Of a DNA stretch of 64,000 bases, positions 31,361-39,485 are shown one piece after another. Under the pieces are notes generated by a model. That model saw nothing but the letters and a program-made list of their open reading frames with translations. It was not told where the DNA came from and made no database searches. How positions within the stretch are numbered: position 1 is the stretch's first letter; every line of letters begins with the position of its first letter. The DNA lies in assembly GCA_031553315.1 (NCBI GenBank), contig JAVBLT010000002.1, forward strand, positions 62,001 through 126,000, given 5' to 3'. The position numbers and the translations under genes were made by a program. The DNA comes from JAVBLT01 sp031553315. Its GTDB lineage: Bacteria > Verrucomicrobiota > Kiritimatiellia > RFP12 > DVOR01.

Positions 31361-33460
31361 TCAGTCGGCCGCCATGCCGCGCACTTTGCCATCCTTCTTG
31401 CGCTTCTCGGTGATGGTCTCGGAAAGCTCGTAGGGGACGCCTTCATAGTGTTCGAAAACCATCGTGAACGCGCCGCGACCCTGCGTGAGGGTGCGGATGG
31501 CGTTGGAGTAACCGAACATTTCGCCGAGGGGAACGAAACCGTGGACGAGGCGCGCGCCGCCCTTTTCATCCATGCCTTCCACGCGGCCGCGGCGCTGACA
31601 GAGCGAACCGGTCGCCGCGCCCATGTAATCTTCGGGAACGGAGACTTCCACGCGCATCACAGGCTCGAGGAGCTGGGGATCGCCCTTGAGGAAGAGGCGG
31701 CGGAAACACTGGTAGGCCGCTTCGATGAAGGCGAATTCGCTGGAGTCGACTTCGTGGTAGGAACCGTCGTAAACAATGACCTTGACGTCGACCACCGGGT
31801 AACCGGCCACGGGACCCGATTCGAGCGCCTTGATCACGCCCTTTTCAACGGCGGGAATGTATTCGGAAGGAATCGTGCCGCCTTTGACTTCGTTGACGAA
31901 TGAGAAGCCTTTGCCCGCATCCTGGGGTTCGATGCGCAGGCAGACGTGGCCATACTGACCGCGACCGCCGGATTGTTTGGCATGTTTGTATTCGCCGTCG
32001 GCCTTCATGCGGATGGTTTCGCGGTAAGCCACTTCGGGGCGGCCCACATCGCATTCCACATTGAATTCGCGGCGGAGGCGGTCCACGATGATTTCCAGGT
32101 GAAGCTCGCCCATGCCGGAGATGATGGTTTCGCTGGTTTCCTGGTCGTAGGCCACGATAAAGGTGGGGTCTTCCTGGGCGAGGGCGTGCAGGGCGGTGCC
32201 GAGCTTTTCGTTGTCGCCGCGGGAGGCGGGCTTGATGGAGATCGAAATCACGGGGGCGGGGAATTCGATGGCGTCGAGGTGAATGGGGTTGGCGGGATCG
32301 CAGAGCGTATCGCCGGTGCGGGTCTTGCCCAGGCCGACCACGGCCACGATGTCGCCGGCGTGCGCTTCTTCCAGGGCTTCCTGGTGGTTGGCGTGCATGC
32401 GGAAGAGGCGGCCGATGCGGGTCTTCTGATCCATGGTGGCGTTGAAGATTTCATCGCCGACTTTCAAGGTGCCTGAGTAAAGGCGGATAAAGGTGATTTT
32501 ACCCATGTGCTTATCGGCGATGATCTTGAACGCGAGACCGCAGAAGGGCTCTTTTTCATCGGGATTGCGAACGATGGATTTATCATCGGAATCGGTCACG
32601 GCGGCGATGTCGAGCGGGGAAGGGAGGTAAGCCAGCACGCCGTCGAGCATGATCTGAACGCCTTTGTTTTTGAAGGCGGTGCCGCAGAAGGTCGGGACGA
32701 TGGTGCGGGCGATGCAGCCCTTGCGAAGGCCGGCGATGATTTCGTCTTTGGAGAGGGTGCCTTCCTCGAAGAACTTGTTCATGAGTTCTTCATCCTGTTC
32801 GGCGGCGCGCTCAATCATTTCATTGCGAAGTTCTTCGGCTTTGGCCTTGAGCTCGGCGGGGATTTCTTTGATGACCTGGTTCTGGCCCTTGGAGGCTTCG
32901 TCGAAATAAACGGCATGGCCTTCCAGCAGATCAATCACGCCTTCAAAGGTTTCGGCGGTGCCGATGGGGTAAACCATCATCACGGGGTTGGCGCCGAGGG
33001 TATCGCGGATTTCGCCGACCACGCGGGGGAAGTCTGCGCCGATGCGATCCATCTTGTTCACGAAAGCGAGCTTGGGCACTTCGTATTTTTCGGATTGCCG
33101 CCACACCTGCTCCGACTGGGGCTGAACGCCGCCGACCGCGCAGAAGAGGGCCACGGCGCCGTCGAGCACGCGCAGGGAGCGCTCCACTTCGGCGGTGAAG
33201 TCGACGTGGCCGGGGGTGTCGATCAGGCTGATCTGGTGGTCGCGCCAGGTGACGACGGTCGCGGCGGAGGTGATGGTGATGCCGCGTTCCTGCTCCTGAA
33301 CCATATAGTCCATGGTGGCGGCGCCGTCGTGCACTTCACCGATTTTGTGGCTTCTGCCGGAATAGAAAAGGATACGTTCGCTGGTGGTTGTTTTGCCAGC
33401 GTCGATGTGCGCCATAATGCCAATGTTGCGCACGTTGTTGAGGGGTGTCGCTCTGCCCAT
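31361..33460 (-). CDS. fusA: Elongation factor G
   Basis: 699 residues from the ATG at 33460, the normal EF-G length; AAGGAG lies 11 bases upstream. GTPase motifs are AHIDAGKTTT (P-loop), RGITITSAAT (switch I), DTPGHVDF and NKMD. Domains II to V follow, including GMGELHLEI and the domain IV/V segments RGQYGHV and MSVPEDYMGA-type. It drives translocation on the ribosome. It stands alone, not in a str operon with rpsL, rpsG and tuf. Confidence 0.97.
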   Translation of the reverse strand: MGRATPLNNVRNIGIMAHIDAGKTTTSERILFYSGRSHKIGEVHDGAATMDYMVQEQERGITITSAATVVTWRDHQISLIDTPGHVDFTAEVERSLRVLDGAVALFCAVGGVQPQSEQVWRQSEKYEVPKLAFVNKMDRIGADFPRVVGEIRDTLGANPVMMVYPIGTAETFEGVIDLLEGHAVYFDEASKGQNQVIKEIPAELKAKAEELRNEMIERAAEQDEELMNKFFEEGTLSKDEIIAGLRKGCIARTIVPTFCGTAFKNKGVQIMLDGVLAYLPSPLDIAAVTDSDDKSIVRNPDEKEPFCGLAFKIIADKHMGKITFIRLYSGTLKVGDEIFNATMDQKTRIGRLFRMHANHQEALEEAHAGDIVAVVGLGKTRTGDTLCDPANPIHLDAIEFPAPVISISIKPASRGDNEKLGTALHALAQEDPTFIVAYDQETSETIISGMGELHLEIIVDRLRREFNVECDVGRPEVAYRETIRMKADGEYKHAKQSGGRGQYGHVCLRIEPQDAGKGFSFVNEVKGGTIPSEYIPAVEKGVIKALESGPVAGYPVVDVKVIVYDGSYHEVDSSEFAFIEAAYQCFRRLFLKGDPQLLEPVMRVEVSVPEDYMGAATGSLCQRRGRVEGMDEKGGARLVHGFVPLGEMFGYSNAIRTLTQGRGAFTMVFEHYEGVPYELSETITEKRKKDGKVRGMAAD

Positions 33461-33467
33461 AGCCGTG

Positions 33468-33506
33468 TATACTCCTTTGGATTCGTAAAACAGAGATAGG
33501 AGTATA
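33468..33506. promoter_or_regulatory. 9-bp inverted repeat spanning the fusA leader
   Basis: TATACTCCT and AGGAGTATA are perfect inverted 9-mers separated by 21 bases. On the minus strand one arm overlaps the -10 element and the other contains the AAGGAG Shine-Dalgarno of fusA. It may be an operator or a coincidence of two functional sites. Confidence 0.4.
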
Positions 33507-33529
33507 TAAGGTTTCGTTCCGTTGCACAA
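33501..33529 (-). promoter_or_regulatory. Putative fusA promoter
   Basis: On the minus strand TTGTGC (33529-33524) and TATACT (33506-33501) are separated by 17 bases, 40 bases before the fusA start. Confidence 0.55.
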
Positions 33530-33561
33530 GTCAAAAGCCGGTTAACGGATAAAAATATTTT

Positions 33562-34677
33562 TCACCGGATCAGGGCTTCGCGGACGGCGGGGGTGCCGTA
33601 AAGCCGATCGAACCACTCGGGCCGGGCCGCCGGGTGTTTCCAAACGGCGCGCGGGCCGTGCAGGCGCTGGATGGCGGCCAGGATGCGAAGCGAGGCGGAG
33701 GCGGGTTTGAAGCGGTCGGCATCGGTCACGGTCAGCCTCAGGGCGTCGAAGGCGGCGCCGTCTTTGCCCACATGGCGGTGCGGGTGGAAGCTCACGCCGG
33801 GAAGCGCCTCTTCGGCGAGCGCATCGGCCACGGCGCCGGCTTTCATGCGCGGGAACCCGATCAGGCGGAAGGCCAGACCGCTCTCCCGCGCGCAGTCGAA
33901 GTGCGGAAAGGCTTCGCAGAAGACTGTGGCCGGATAGGCCTGCGCGATGCGCCAGCTCCGGATGGCCGGCGAAGGGGGCGCGAATTCGGGCGCGCCGGGG
34001 AGCGGCTCGCTTTCGCGGTTCCACCCGGCCAGGGGCGCAACGGTTAAATCCACAGAAAGGTTTTCGCGTTCTTTGAGCCAGCAGGCGGTTTCGCCGGGCG
34101 TCATCCCATAGACCAAAGGAAGCGGGCAGGGCGCCACAAAGCTGAAACAGGAGGGGATGGCGATGGGGCCGTCGACGGTGTTGGGCAACGGGATCGGGCG
34201 ATCCAGCACAAGAACGGGGATCTTCGCCTCGGCGCAGGCGTGAAGCATGAGGCGGAGCGTGGCGAGGTAGGTATAGCAGCGCACGCCGATATCCTGAAGG
34301 TCGCAGACAACCAGATCGAGCCCTTTGAGCATGGCGGGGGTCGGCTTGCGGTGTTCGCCGTAAAGGGAATAAACCGGGATGCGCCAGCCGGGGTAACGTT
34401 CGCTCCGGGTGCGCACGCCCGCGCCGGCAAGACCGAAATACCCGTGTTCGGGGCCGAAAACGGCAGCCAGGCGCGAACCGAGCTCGGCGCGGAGGCGTTG
34501 CGCGGCGGTGGCACCGGCGGCATCAAGCGCGGCCTGGTGGCTGAGAAGGCCGATGCGGCGAAAACCGGCGAGCAGGTCGCGGCGGGTATCGAAAAGGGAA
34601 TCGAGACCCACGCGGAAAGGAACCGTTTGCGGAGCGGGCTGCCGCGGATAAAGCGTATAGGGTGTGTAGGTGTTCAT
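33562..34677 (-). CDS. DUF1343 / NamZ-type exo-beta-N-acetylmuramidase
   Basis: 371 residues. Family motifs are in order: RIGLLSHQAA, AVFGPEHGYFG, IPVYSLYGEHRKPTPAMLKGLDLVVCDLQDIGVRCYTYLATL, LDRPIPL and TPGETACWL. This is the DUF1343 family, of which NamZ cleaves terminal MurNAc from peptidoglycan fragments (GH171). No signal peptide is visible, so it may act in cytoplasmic muropeptide recycling; many relatives are exported. It precedes fusA on the same strand with 101 bases between them. Confidence 0.9.
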   Translation of the reverse strand: MNTYTPYTLYPRQPAPQTVPFRVGLDSLFDTRRDLLAGFRRIGLLSHQAALDAAGATAAQRLRAELGSRLAAVFGPEHGYFGLAGAGVRTRSERYPGWRIPVYSLYGEHRKPTPAMLKGLDLVVCDLQDIGVRCYTYLATLRLMLHACAEAKIPVLVLDRPIPLPNTVDGPIAIPSCFSFVAPCPLPLVYGMTPGETACWLKERENLSVDLTVAPLAGWNRESEPLPGAPEFAPPSPAIRSWRIAQAYPATVFCEAFPHFDCARESGLAFRLIGFPRMKAGAVADALAEEALPGVSFHPHRHVGKDGAAFDALRLTVTDADRFKPASASLRILAAIQRLHGPRAVWKHPAARPEWFDRLYGTPAVREALIR

Positions 34678-34729
34678 GCGGGGAAAATATCACAAAGCAT
34701 GCACGCCTGAAAAGCGGTTTTGGATGATA

Positions 34730-34759
34730 TTGACACTTTACCTTAAAATAAAGTATAAT
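34730..34759 (+). promoter_or_regulatory. Near-consensus sigma-70 promoter of the TolC-like gene
   Basis: Perfect TTGACA (34730-34735) and perfect TATAAT (34754-34759) with an 18-base spacer, 34 bases before the ATG at 34794. Confidence 0.9.
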
Positions 34760-34793
34760 TTTGCCCGTTTGTCAGTGGTTCGTGGAAAAAAGA

Positions 34794-36407
34794 ATGCTAT
34801 TTTCAAAAACATCCCTATTGTGCGGCGGATGGCTGGCGGTTTTTGCGCTGGCCGGGTGCAATTTTTCTCAAAACTTCCGAGTTGAACGCGCCCGGCAGGC
34901 GCTTCTTCATTTTGACCGCGCCCAAAAAAGCACCCTGGGCGAGATTAAAAAATTCACGTTGCAGGATTGCGTCGACATCGCGCTCAAACAAAACCTCGAT
35001 CTTCAGCTTTCACAGCTGGAGCAGGGCATCGCCCGCGAGGCGCGCACCGCGGAGATGCTGGGAATGCTTCCCTCGCTCACCGTCTCCGACGCCTGGGGCG
35101 CGCGCAGCAACACGCCTGCGGCAAGCAGCGAGAAGGTGGATCCCAAAGGCCTGACCTACGGCTATTCGGCTTCCAGCGAGCGCCAAGCCAATGTGTTCAA
35201 CGTGGAGGCGGCGCTGGGCGTGCTGGATTTCGGCCTGGCCTGTTTCAACACACAGCAGGCCCACAACCGGATATCGCTCGCCAAGCTGCGGACGCTCCGC
35301 CTGATGCAGAACATCACGCTGGATGTGCAGCGGGCCTATATCCGCATGGCCGTCGCCCAGCGCTCCATGACGCTTTACCGCCAGGCGATCGCCGATTCCC
35401 AAACGCGTTACGCCTCGTTTTCCGAATTGCAGCGCGCAGGTAAAATCGCCCCTTCGCGCGCTTTCGATGAAGCCCGGGATCTGGCCGCCATGGAGCGCCG
35501 CCTGGCCGTGTGCGCGGGCGAATACGATGCCGCCTGCGTGGAGCTCCGCCGCCTGATGGGGCTGTACCCCGGCGAAAGTGTTTCAATCGACGAATCCCTG
35601 CTCAACGCATCGCCCCAGCTCAACCTACCCGGCATTGAACTGATGGAACAAATCGCCCTGCTCCAGCGCCCCGAGCTTTATGAAGGCGACCTCCAGAAGG
35701 AAATCAACCTGATTGAATGCCGCAAAAAGCTCCTGCTTCTCTTTCCCAACGTCCGCCTCTTCGCCTCGTTCACCGACAGCACCGATCGCTTTCTTTACAA
35801 TTCGAGCTGGTGGGATCTGGGCCTGCGCGCCGCTTACGACCTTTTCCAGACCCCGCAAAACTACCGGCGCTACAAAATCGCCAAGCTCGAAAACGAAACC
35901 GATGATCTTCGCGCTTACGCAAAGGCCATTGGCGTGATGGCGCAGGTCCGCCTCGCGCACTCCACCCTGCTGGCCGCGGAAGACCTCAACGGCGTCAACA
36001 CCCGCCTCTGCAAACGGCTCGACGCCGACCTCGACTACGCCCGCGAACACATCGCCGAAGAGGTCACCCCCGTGTTTCAGGTTGAGCTCGACCACATCAC
36101 CCGCATCACCCTCGAAGCGCGCATCGAACAGTGCCGCAGCACCGGTGAAAGCCACGCCGCGTTTTACCAGCTCATCAACATCCTCGGCATGAAGAACCTT
36201 GAACGGGCCACTTTCGACGCCCTTGAGGGCGAGCTCAGGCTCGCAACGATCCGCGCCTCGGCCGCCCTCCGAACCGCGCAGGCCGAAACTGACCGGCGAT
36301 ACGGCCGCCTCGCCCAAAACGACCTTTTCATCGACCCTGCACGTTTCGTTCCCGAAGTGACGCCCAACCCTTACGGATTCACCGCCGCCTGGACGCCTTG
36401 GCTCTGA
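34794..36407 (+). CDS. TolC-family outer-membrane lipoprotein
   Basis: 537 residues from the ATG at 34794; the in-frame TTG at 34761 lies between promoter and signal and is unlikely. The N-terminus LLCGGWLAVFALAGC is a lipoprotein signal with Cys near residue 22. The rest is long alpha-helix typical of TolC/OMF proteins, with FTLQDCVDIALKQNLDLQLSQ at the start of the first helical hairpin and RYASFSELQRAGKIAPSRAFDEA in the middle. It should be a trimeric outer-membrane channel for efflux or type I secretion. No membrane-fusion or inner-membrane pump gene is adjacent, so its partner is elsewhere. DinG follows after four bases. Confidence 0.85.
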   Translation: MLFSKTSLLCGGWLAVFALAGCNFSQNFRVERARQALLHFDRAQKSTLGEIKKFTLQDCVDIALKQNLDLQLSQLEQGIAREARTAEMLGMLPSLTVSDAWGARSNTPAASSEKVDPKGLTYGYSASSERQANVFNVEAALGVLDFGLACFNTQQAHNRISLAKLRTLRLMQNITLDVQRAYIRMAVAQRSMTLYRQAIADSQTRYASFSELQRAGKIAPSRAFDEARDLAAMERRLAVCAGEYDAACVELRRLMGLYPGESVSIDESLLNASPQLNLPGIELMEQIALLQRPELYEGDLQKEINLIECRKKLLLLFPNVRLFASFTDSTDRFLYNSSWWDLGLRAAYDLFQTPQNYRRYKIAKLENETDDLRAYAKAIGVMAQVRLAHSTLLAAEDLNGVNTRLCKRLDADLDYAREHIAEEVTPVFQVELDHITRITLEARIEQCRSTGESHAAFYQLINILGMKNLERATFDALEGELRLATIRASAALRTAQAETDRRYGRLAQNDLFIDPARFVPEVTPNPYGFTAAWTPWL

Positions 36408-36411
36408 TCCT

Positions 36412-38877
36412 ATGAACACCCCCTCGCCAGCACGCCCCTACCGTTCGCTCCCGACCTGGGCGCTGGTCACCATGGCCGTGGCTTACCGCGAGGGCGACCG
36501 CCCCAGGCAGGCCCGCCTCGTTCAAAACGAGCTCGACGCCCGCACGCTCGACATGACCCCCGACATCCCCTGGGCCGACCACTTTCCCCTCATGGCCCGC
36601 GCCGAGCGCCGCCCCCTCCCCGACCCCTCCTCCTGGCTCCCGCTCGACGAAGCCGCCGTCTGCGGCATCTTTGCCCCGCAAGGCCCCCTCGCCGCGCTGA
36701 TGCCCGGTTACGAACCCCGCCCCGGCCAGGTCGAAATGGCCGGAGAAATCGCCCGCGCCTTAAACGAACGCCGCCATGTGATGATCGAAGCGGGAACCGG
36801 CGTGGGCAAAAGCCTGGCCTACCTTGTTCCCGCCGCGCTGTGGGCCTATGCCAACGGCGTGCCCGTTGTCGTCAGCACCAACACCCGCAACCTTCAGTCG
36901 CAACTGCTTTCGAAAGACGTCCCTGTGATGAAGGCCGCGCTTGAGCGCATCATCCGCGCCGACCGGCCGCTGCGCACCGCCGTGCTCAAGGGGCGATCCA
37001 ACTACCTCTGCCTGCGCACGCTCGGTTTTTTGATCGAGCACGGCGTGACCCAGCTCGAACGCGAGGAGCTGATCGGGTTTGCCCAGGCGCTCCCGTGGAT
37101 TGCCACCACGGTCGACGGCGATCTCGACGATCTCTCCGCCGCGGTCTCCCAGGTTGAAACCAGCGGCATAGGGCGTCAGCTCGGATCCGTCGGCGAAGAA
37201 TGCCTGGGGCGCGGCTGCCGTTTTTTCCGGCGCTGCTTCCTCCAGAAGGCGCGCCAGCGAGCCGCCGAGTCACACGTCGTCATCGCCAACCACGCCCTCG
37301 TCTTCACCGAGATGCGCGTCCCCGGCAGCGCGCTTCCCGCCTATGCCCAGATCGTCTTCGACGAAGCCCACAACCTTGAGGAAGCCGCCACGCGCCACCT
37401 CACCGTGGAAATCACTCCCTACCGCCTCTTCCAGCTCACGCGCCGCCTCTCCTCCGGCAAGCCCGGCATGAACGACAAAGGGCTGATGCCTTACCTGCGC
37501 AAAACCGTGGTCGACGGCGCCATGCTCGGCAACGAGCCGCTTCGCGTGGCCATGCTCGCGGCCATCGCCGAGCTCCTTGAGCGCCTCCCGGGGTTCGCGA
37601 AGGCAGGCGTGGATCTTTTTTCACTGCTCTACCGCTTTGTGGAGAAAAACAGCGAACCCTGCCGTTACCGCACCGTTGCGCTCAGCGAGCAACCGCCGGT
37701 TTACCGGCGTGAAATCGTCTACTCCCGCAGCTTCGTCGACGCTGAAACCGTGATTCCCGAGGCCGAAATCGTGGAAGCTTCGGCGGCGTTCAGCCATGCT
37801 TCGCGCGCGATCACCGATCTGCTCGGGCGCATGGCCGATATGATTGACCGCCTCACCCCCGAAGGCCAGCTTCCCCTCTGCGCCGACCAGGCGGCCTCCG
37901 TGCTGGGCATGATTGCGCAAATCAAGGAATTCCACGACGAACTCGCCTTTCTTCTCGCCGCCAACGACCCGCACTACGTCTTCTGGATCGAGCGCCGGGG
38001 GAGCAAAGATCACCAGGCCCAGCTTCTTGCCGCGCCGCTTTCCATTGCCAAGCGCCTCGCCGAAGCGCTTTACAAGGAGAAGAGCAGCGTGGTCTTTTGC
38101 TCCGCCACCCTTCGCGTGCGCAACGAATTCAACCACATCGGCAAGCGCCTGGGAACCAGCCTTCTGCCCGAAACCAATATGCCCGGCTACGTGGCGGAAA
38201 GCCCGTTTGATTATCCCGGCCAATGCGCGGTCTGCGTGCCGGAGTTTCTCCCCGAACCCTCCGCCGGCCGCGGCGGCGACGATGCGTATGTGCTGGAGCT
38301 TTCGCGCATGATGTATCGCCTCTTTGTGCAGACAAAGGGGCGTGCGCTCGGTCTTTTCACCAGTTACGAAATGATGACCCGCGCCGCCGCCCTGCTCGAA
38401 AAACCGCTGGCGGAAAAGGGAATCCGCCTGCTGGTGCAATCGTCGGGCGGAAGCCGCGACCGGATCACCCGCCTCTTCCGCGCCAATGAGGAGGCAAGCG
38501 TTCTTTTCGGCACGCACTCCTTTTGGGAAGGCGTCGACGTGGTGGGCGATGCCCTCAGCTGCGTGGTCATGGCCCGCCTCCCGTTCGACGCCGTGAACGA
38601 CCCCCTCCTTGAAGCCCGCTGCGAACAAATCACCCGCGACGGCGGCGCCCCCTTCCGCGAGCTCACGCTTCCTCAGGCGGTCATCCGTTTCCGCCAGGGA
38701 TTCGGCCGGCTGATCCGTTCCAAAAAGGATCGCGGTCTTGTGGTCGTGGCCGATTCGCGCATCACAAAAAAGAATTACGGCTCAAGTTTCTCCCAATCGC
38801 TCCCGGTCGCCCCGCGCCCGGTGAAGACGCTTGAAGAGCTGCTCCGGGTGAGCGCGGCTTATTGCCCTTCGGAATGA
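36412..38877 (+). CDS. dinG: DinG/XPD-type ATP-dependent helicase
   Basis: 821 residues. Walker A is EAGTGVGKSLAY (about 126-134), motif II is FDEAHN (DEAH box), and late motifs are VLFGTHSFWEGVDV and RFRQGFGRLIRSKKDRG. Between motifs I and II four cysteines (YLCLR, then CLGRGCRFFRRC) fit the [4Fe-4S] cluster of DinG/XPD helicases. It is a 5'-3' helicase for DNA repair and R-loop or structured DNA removal. The N-terminal 100 residues are an extension I cannot assign; no exonuclease motifs are seen there. It has no role obviously tied to the TolC-like gene before it. Confidence 0.9.
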   Translation: MNTPSPARPYRSLPTWALVTMAVAYREGDRPRQARLVQNELDARTLDMTPDIPWADHFPLMARAERRPLPDPSSWLPLDEAAVCGIFAPQGPLAALMPGYEPRPGQVEMAGEIARALNERRHVMIEAGTGVGKSLAYLVPAALWAYANGVPVVVSTNTRNLQSQLLSKDVPVMKAALERIIRADRPLRTAVLKGRSNYLCLRTLGFLIEHGVTQLEREELIGFAQALPWIATTVDGDLDDLSAAVSQVETSGIGRQLGSVGEECLGRGCRFFRRCFLQKARQRAAESHVVIANHALVFTEMRVPGSALPAYAQIVFDEAHNLEEAATRHLTVEITPYRLFQLTRRLSSGKPGMNDKGLMPYLRKTVVDGAMLGNEPLRVAMLAAIAELLERLPGFAKAGVDLFSLLYRFVEKNSEPCRYRTVALSEQPPVYRREIVYSRSFVDAETVIPEAEIVEASAAFSHASRAITDLLGRMADMIDRLTPEGQLPLCADQAASVLGMIAQIKEFHDELAFLLAANDPHYVFWIERRGSKDHQAQLLAAPLSIAKRLAEALYKEKSSVVFCSATLRVRNEFNHIGKRLGTSLLPETNMPGYVAESPFDYPGQCAVCVPEFLPEPSAGRGGDDAYVLELSRMMYRLFVQTKGRALGLFTSYEMMTRAAALLEKPLAEKGIRLLVQSSGGSRDRITRLFRANEEASVLFGTHSFWEGVDVVGDALSCVVMARLPFDAVNDPLLEARCEQITRDGGAPFRELTLPQAVIRFRQGFGRLIRSKKDRGLVVVADSRITKKNYGSSFSQSLPVAPRPVKTLEELLRVSAAYCPSE

Positions 38878-38894
38878 AAAAGGGGAAACGGCTT

Positions 38895-39485
38895 TCACCG
38901 CCTCCCAAACACCCGATCCGTAAGCGGATCCGCACGTGAGGTTTCACCGGGATTGAGAATGAAAAGATCGGGATGCGGCCGGGCGCGGAGAAGCGCCTCG
39001 ATGAGGGCGGTGGTGCCTTGCACGTCTTCGGGGCCATCGTGAGCGCATGGCGCCGTTCGGATGAAAAGCGGCGTTTCGAGATGCAATTCGTGCCGGAGGC
39101 GCCGGGCTTCTTCCTCGCCGTAGAGCGCGGTGAGGTTTTCCAGTGAGAGCGGATCGGTCAGATTTCCAGCGCAACGGTACGGGCGCGAAGGGTTTTCGCC
39201 AAAGACCCCGCGCCAGCCCTTCATGCCGCCGAGAAGGATTCCGGCGCAATCGTGCGCGCGGGGGATGATGACCGGAATGTCGCGTGCGGTCAGCCCGGCG
39301 GTGGCGTTGCCGCAAAGGCCGAAAAGAAGCAGAACGGCACCGACACCTTCGGCGGAGTCGATTTCGGCTTGAAGGCGGGCACGGAGGCGGTCGGGCGCGA
39401 TATGCGCGCCAATCGGCACGAAAACCGCATCCGCATTCCCGAGCTCGGGCTTAAAGACCGCGCAGCTGATCAGCTTGAATTTCAC
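38895..39485 (-). CDS. DUF1638 family protein
   Basis: 196 residues from a GTG at 39485, five bases after GAGGTGA, overlapping the end of the HemC-CobA-HemD gene by 35 bases. It starts KFKLISCAVFKPEL and holds LFGLCGNATAGL and PVIIPRAHDCAGILLG, the core of DUF1638. Two conserved Cys and the PRAHDC motif could bind a metal. Family members often accompany corrinoid methyltransferases, which would fit a tetrapyrrole operon. Function unknown. Confidence 0.8.
   Translation of the reverse strand: MKFKLISCAVFKPELGNADAVFVPIGAHIAPDRLRARLQAEIDSAEGVGAVLLLFGLCGNATAGLTARDIPVIIPRAHDCAGILLGGMKGWRGVFGENPSRPYRCAGNLTDPLSLENLTALYGEEEARRLRHELHLETPLFIRTAPCAHDGPEDVQGTTALIEALLRARPHPDLFILNPGETSRADPLTDRVFGRR

Noticed and set aside
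38878..38894. Shared terminator between the converging dinG and DUF1638 genes
   Set aside because: The short gap has no stable stem-loop that I can see.
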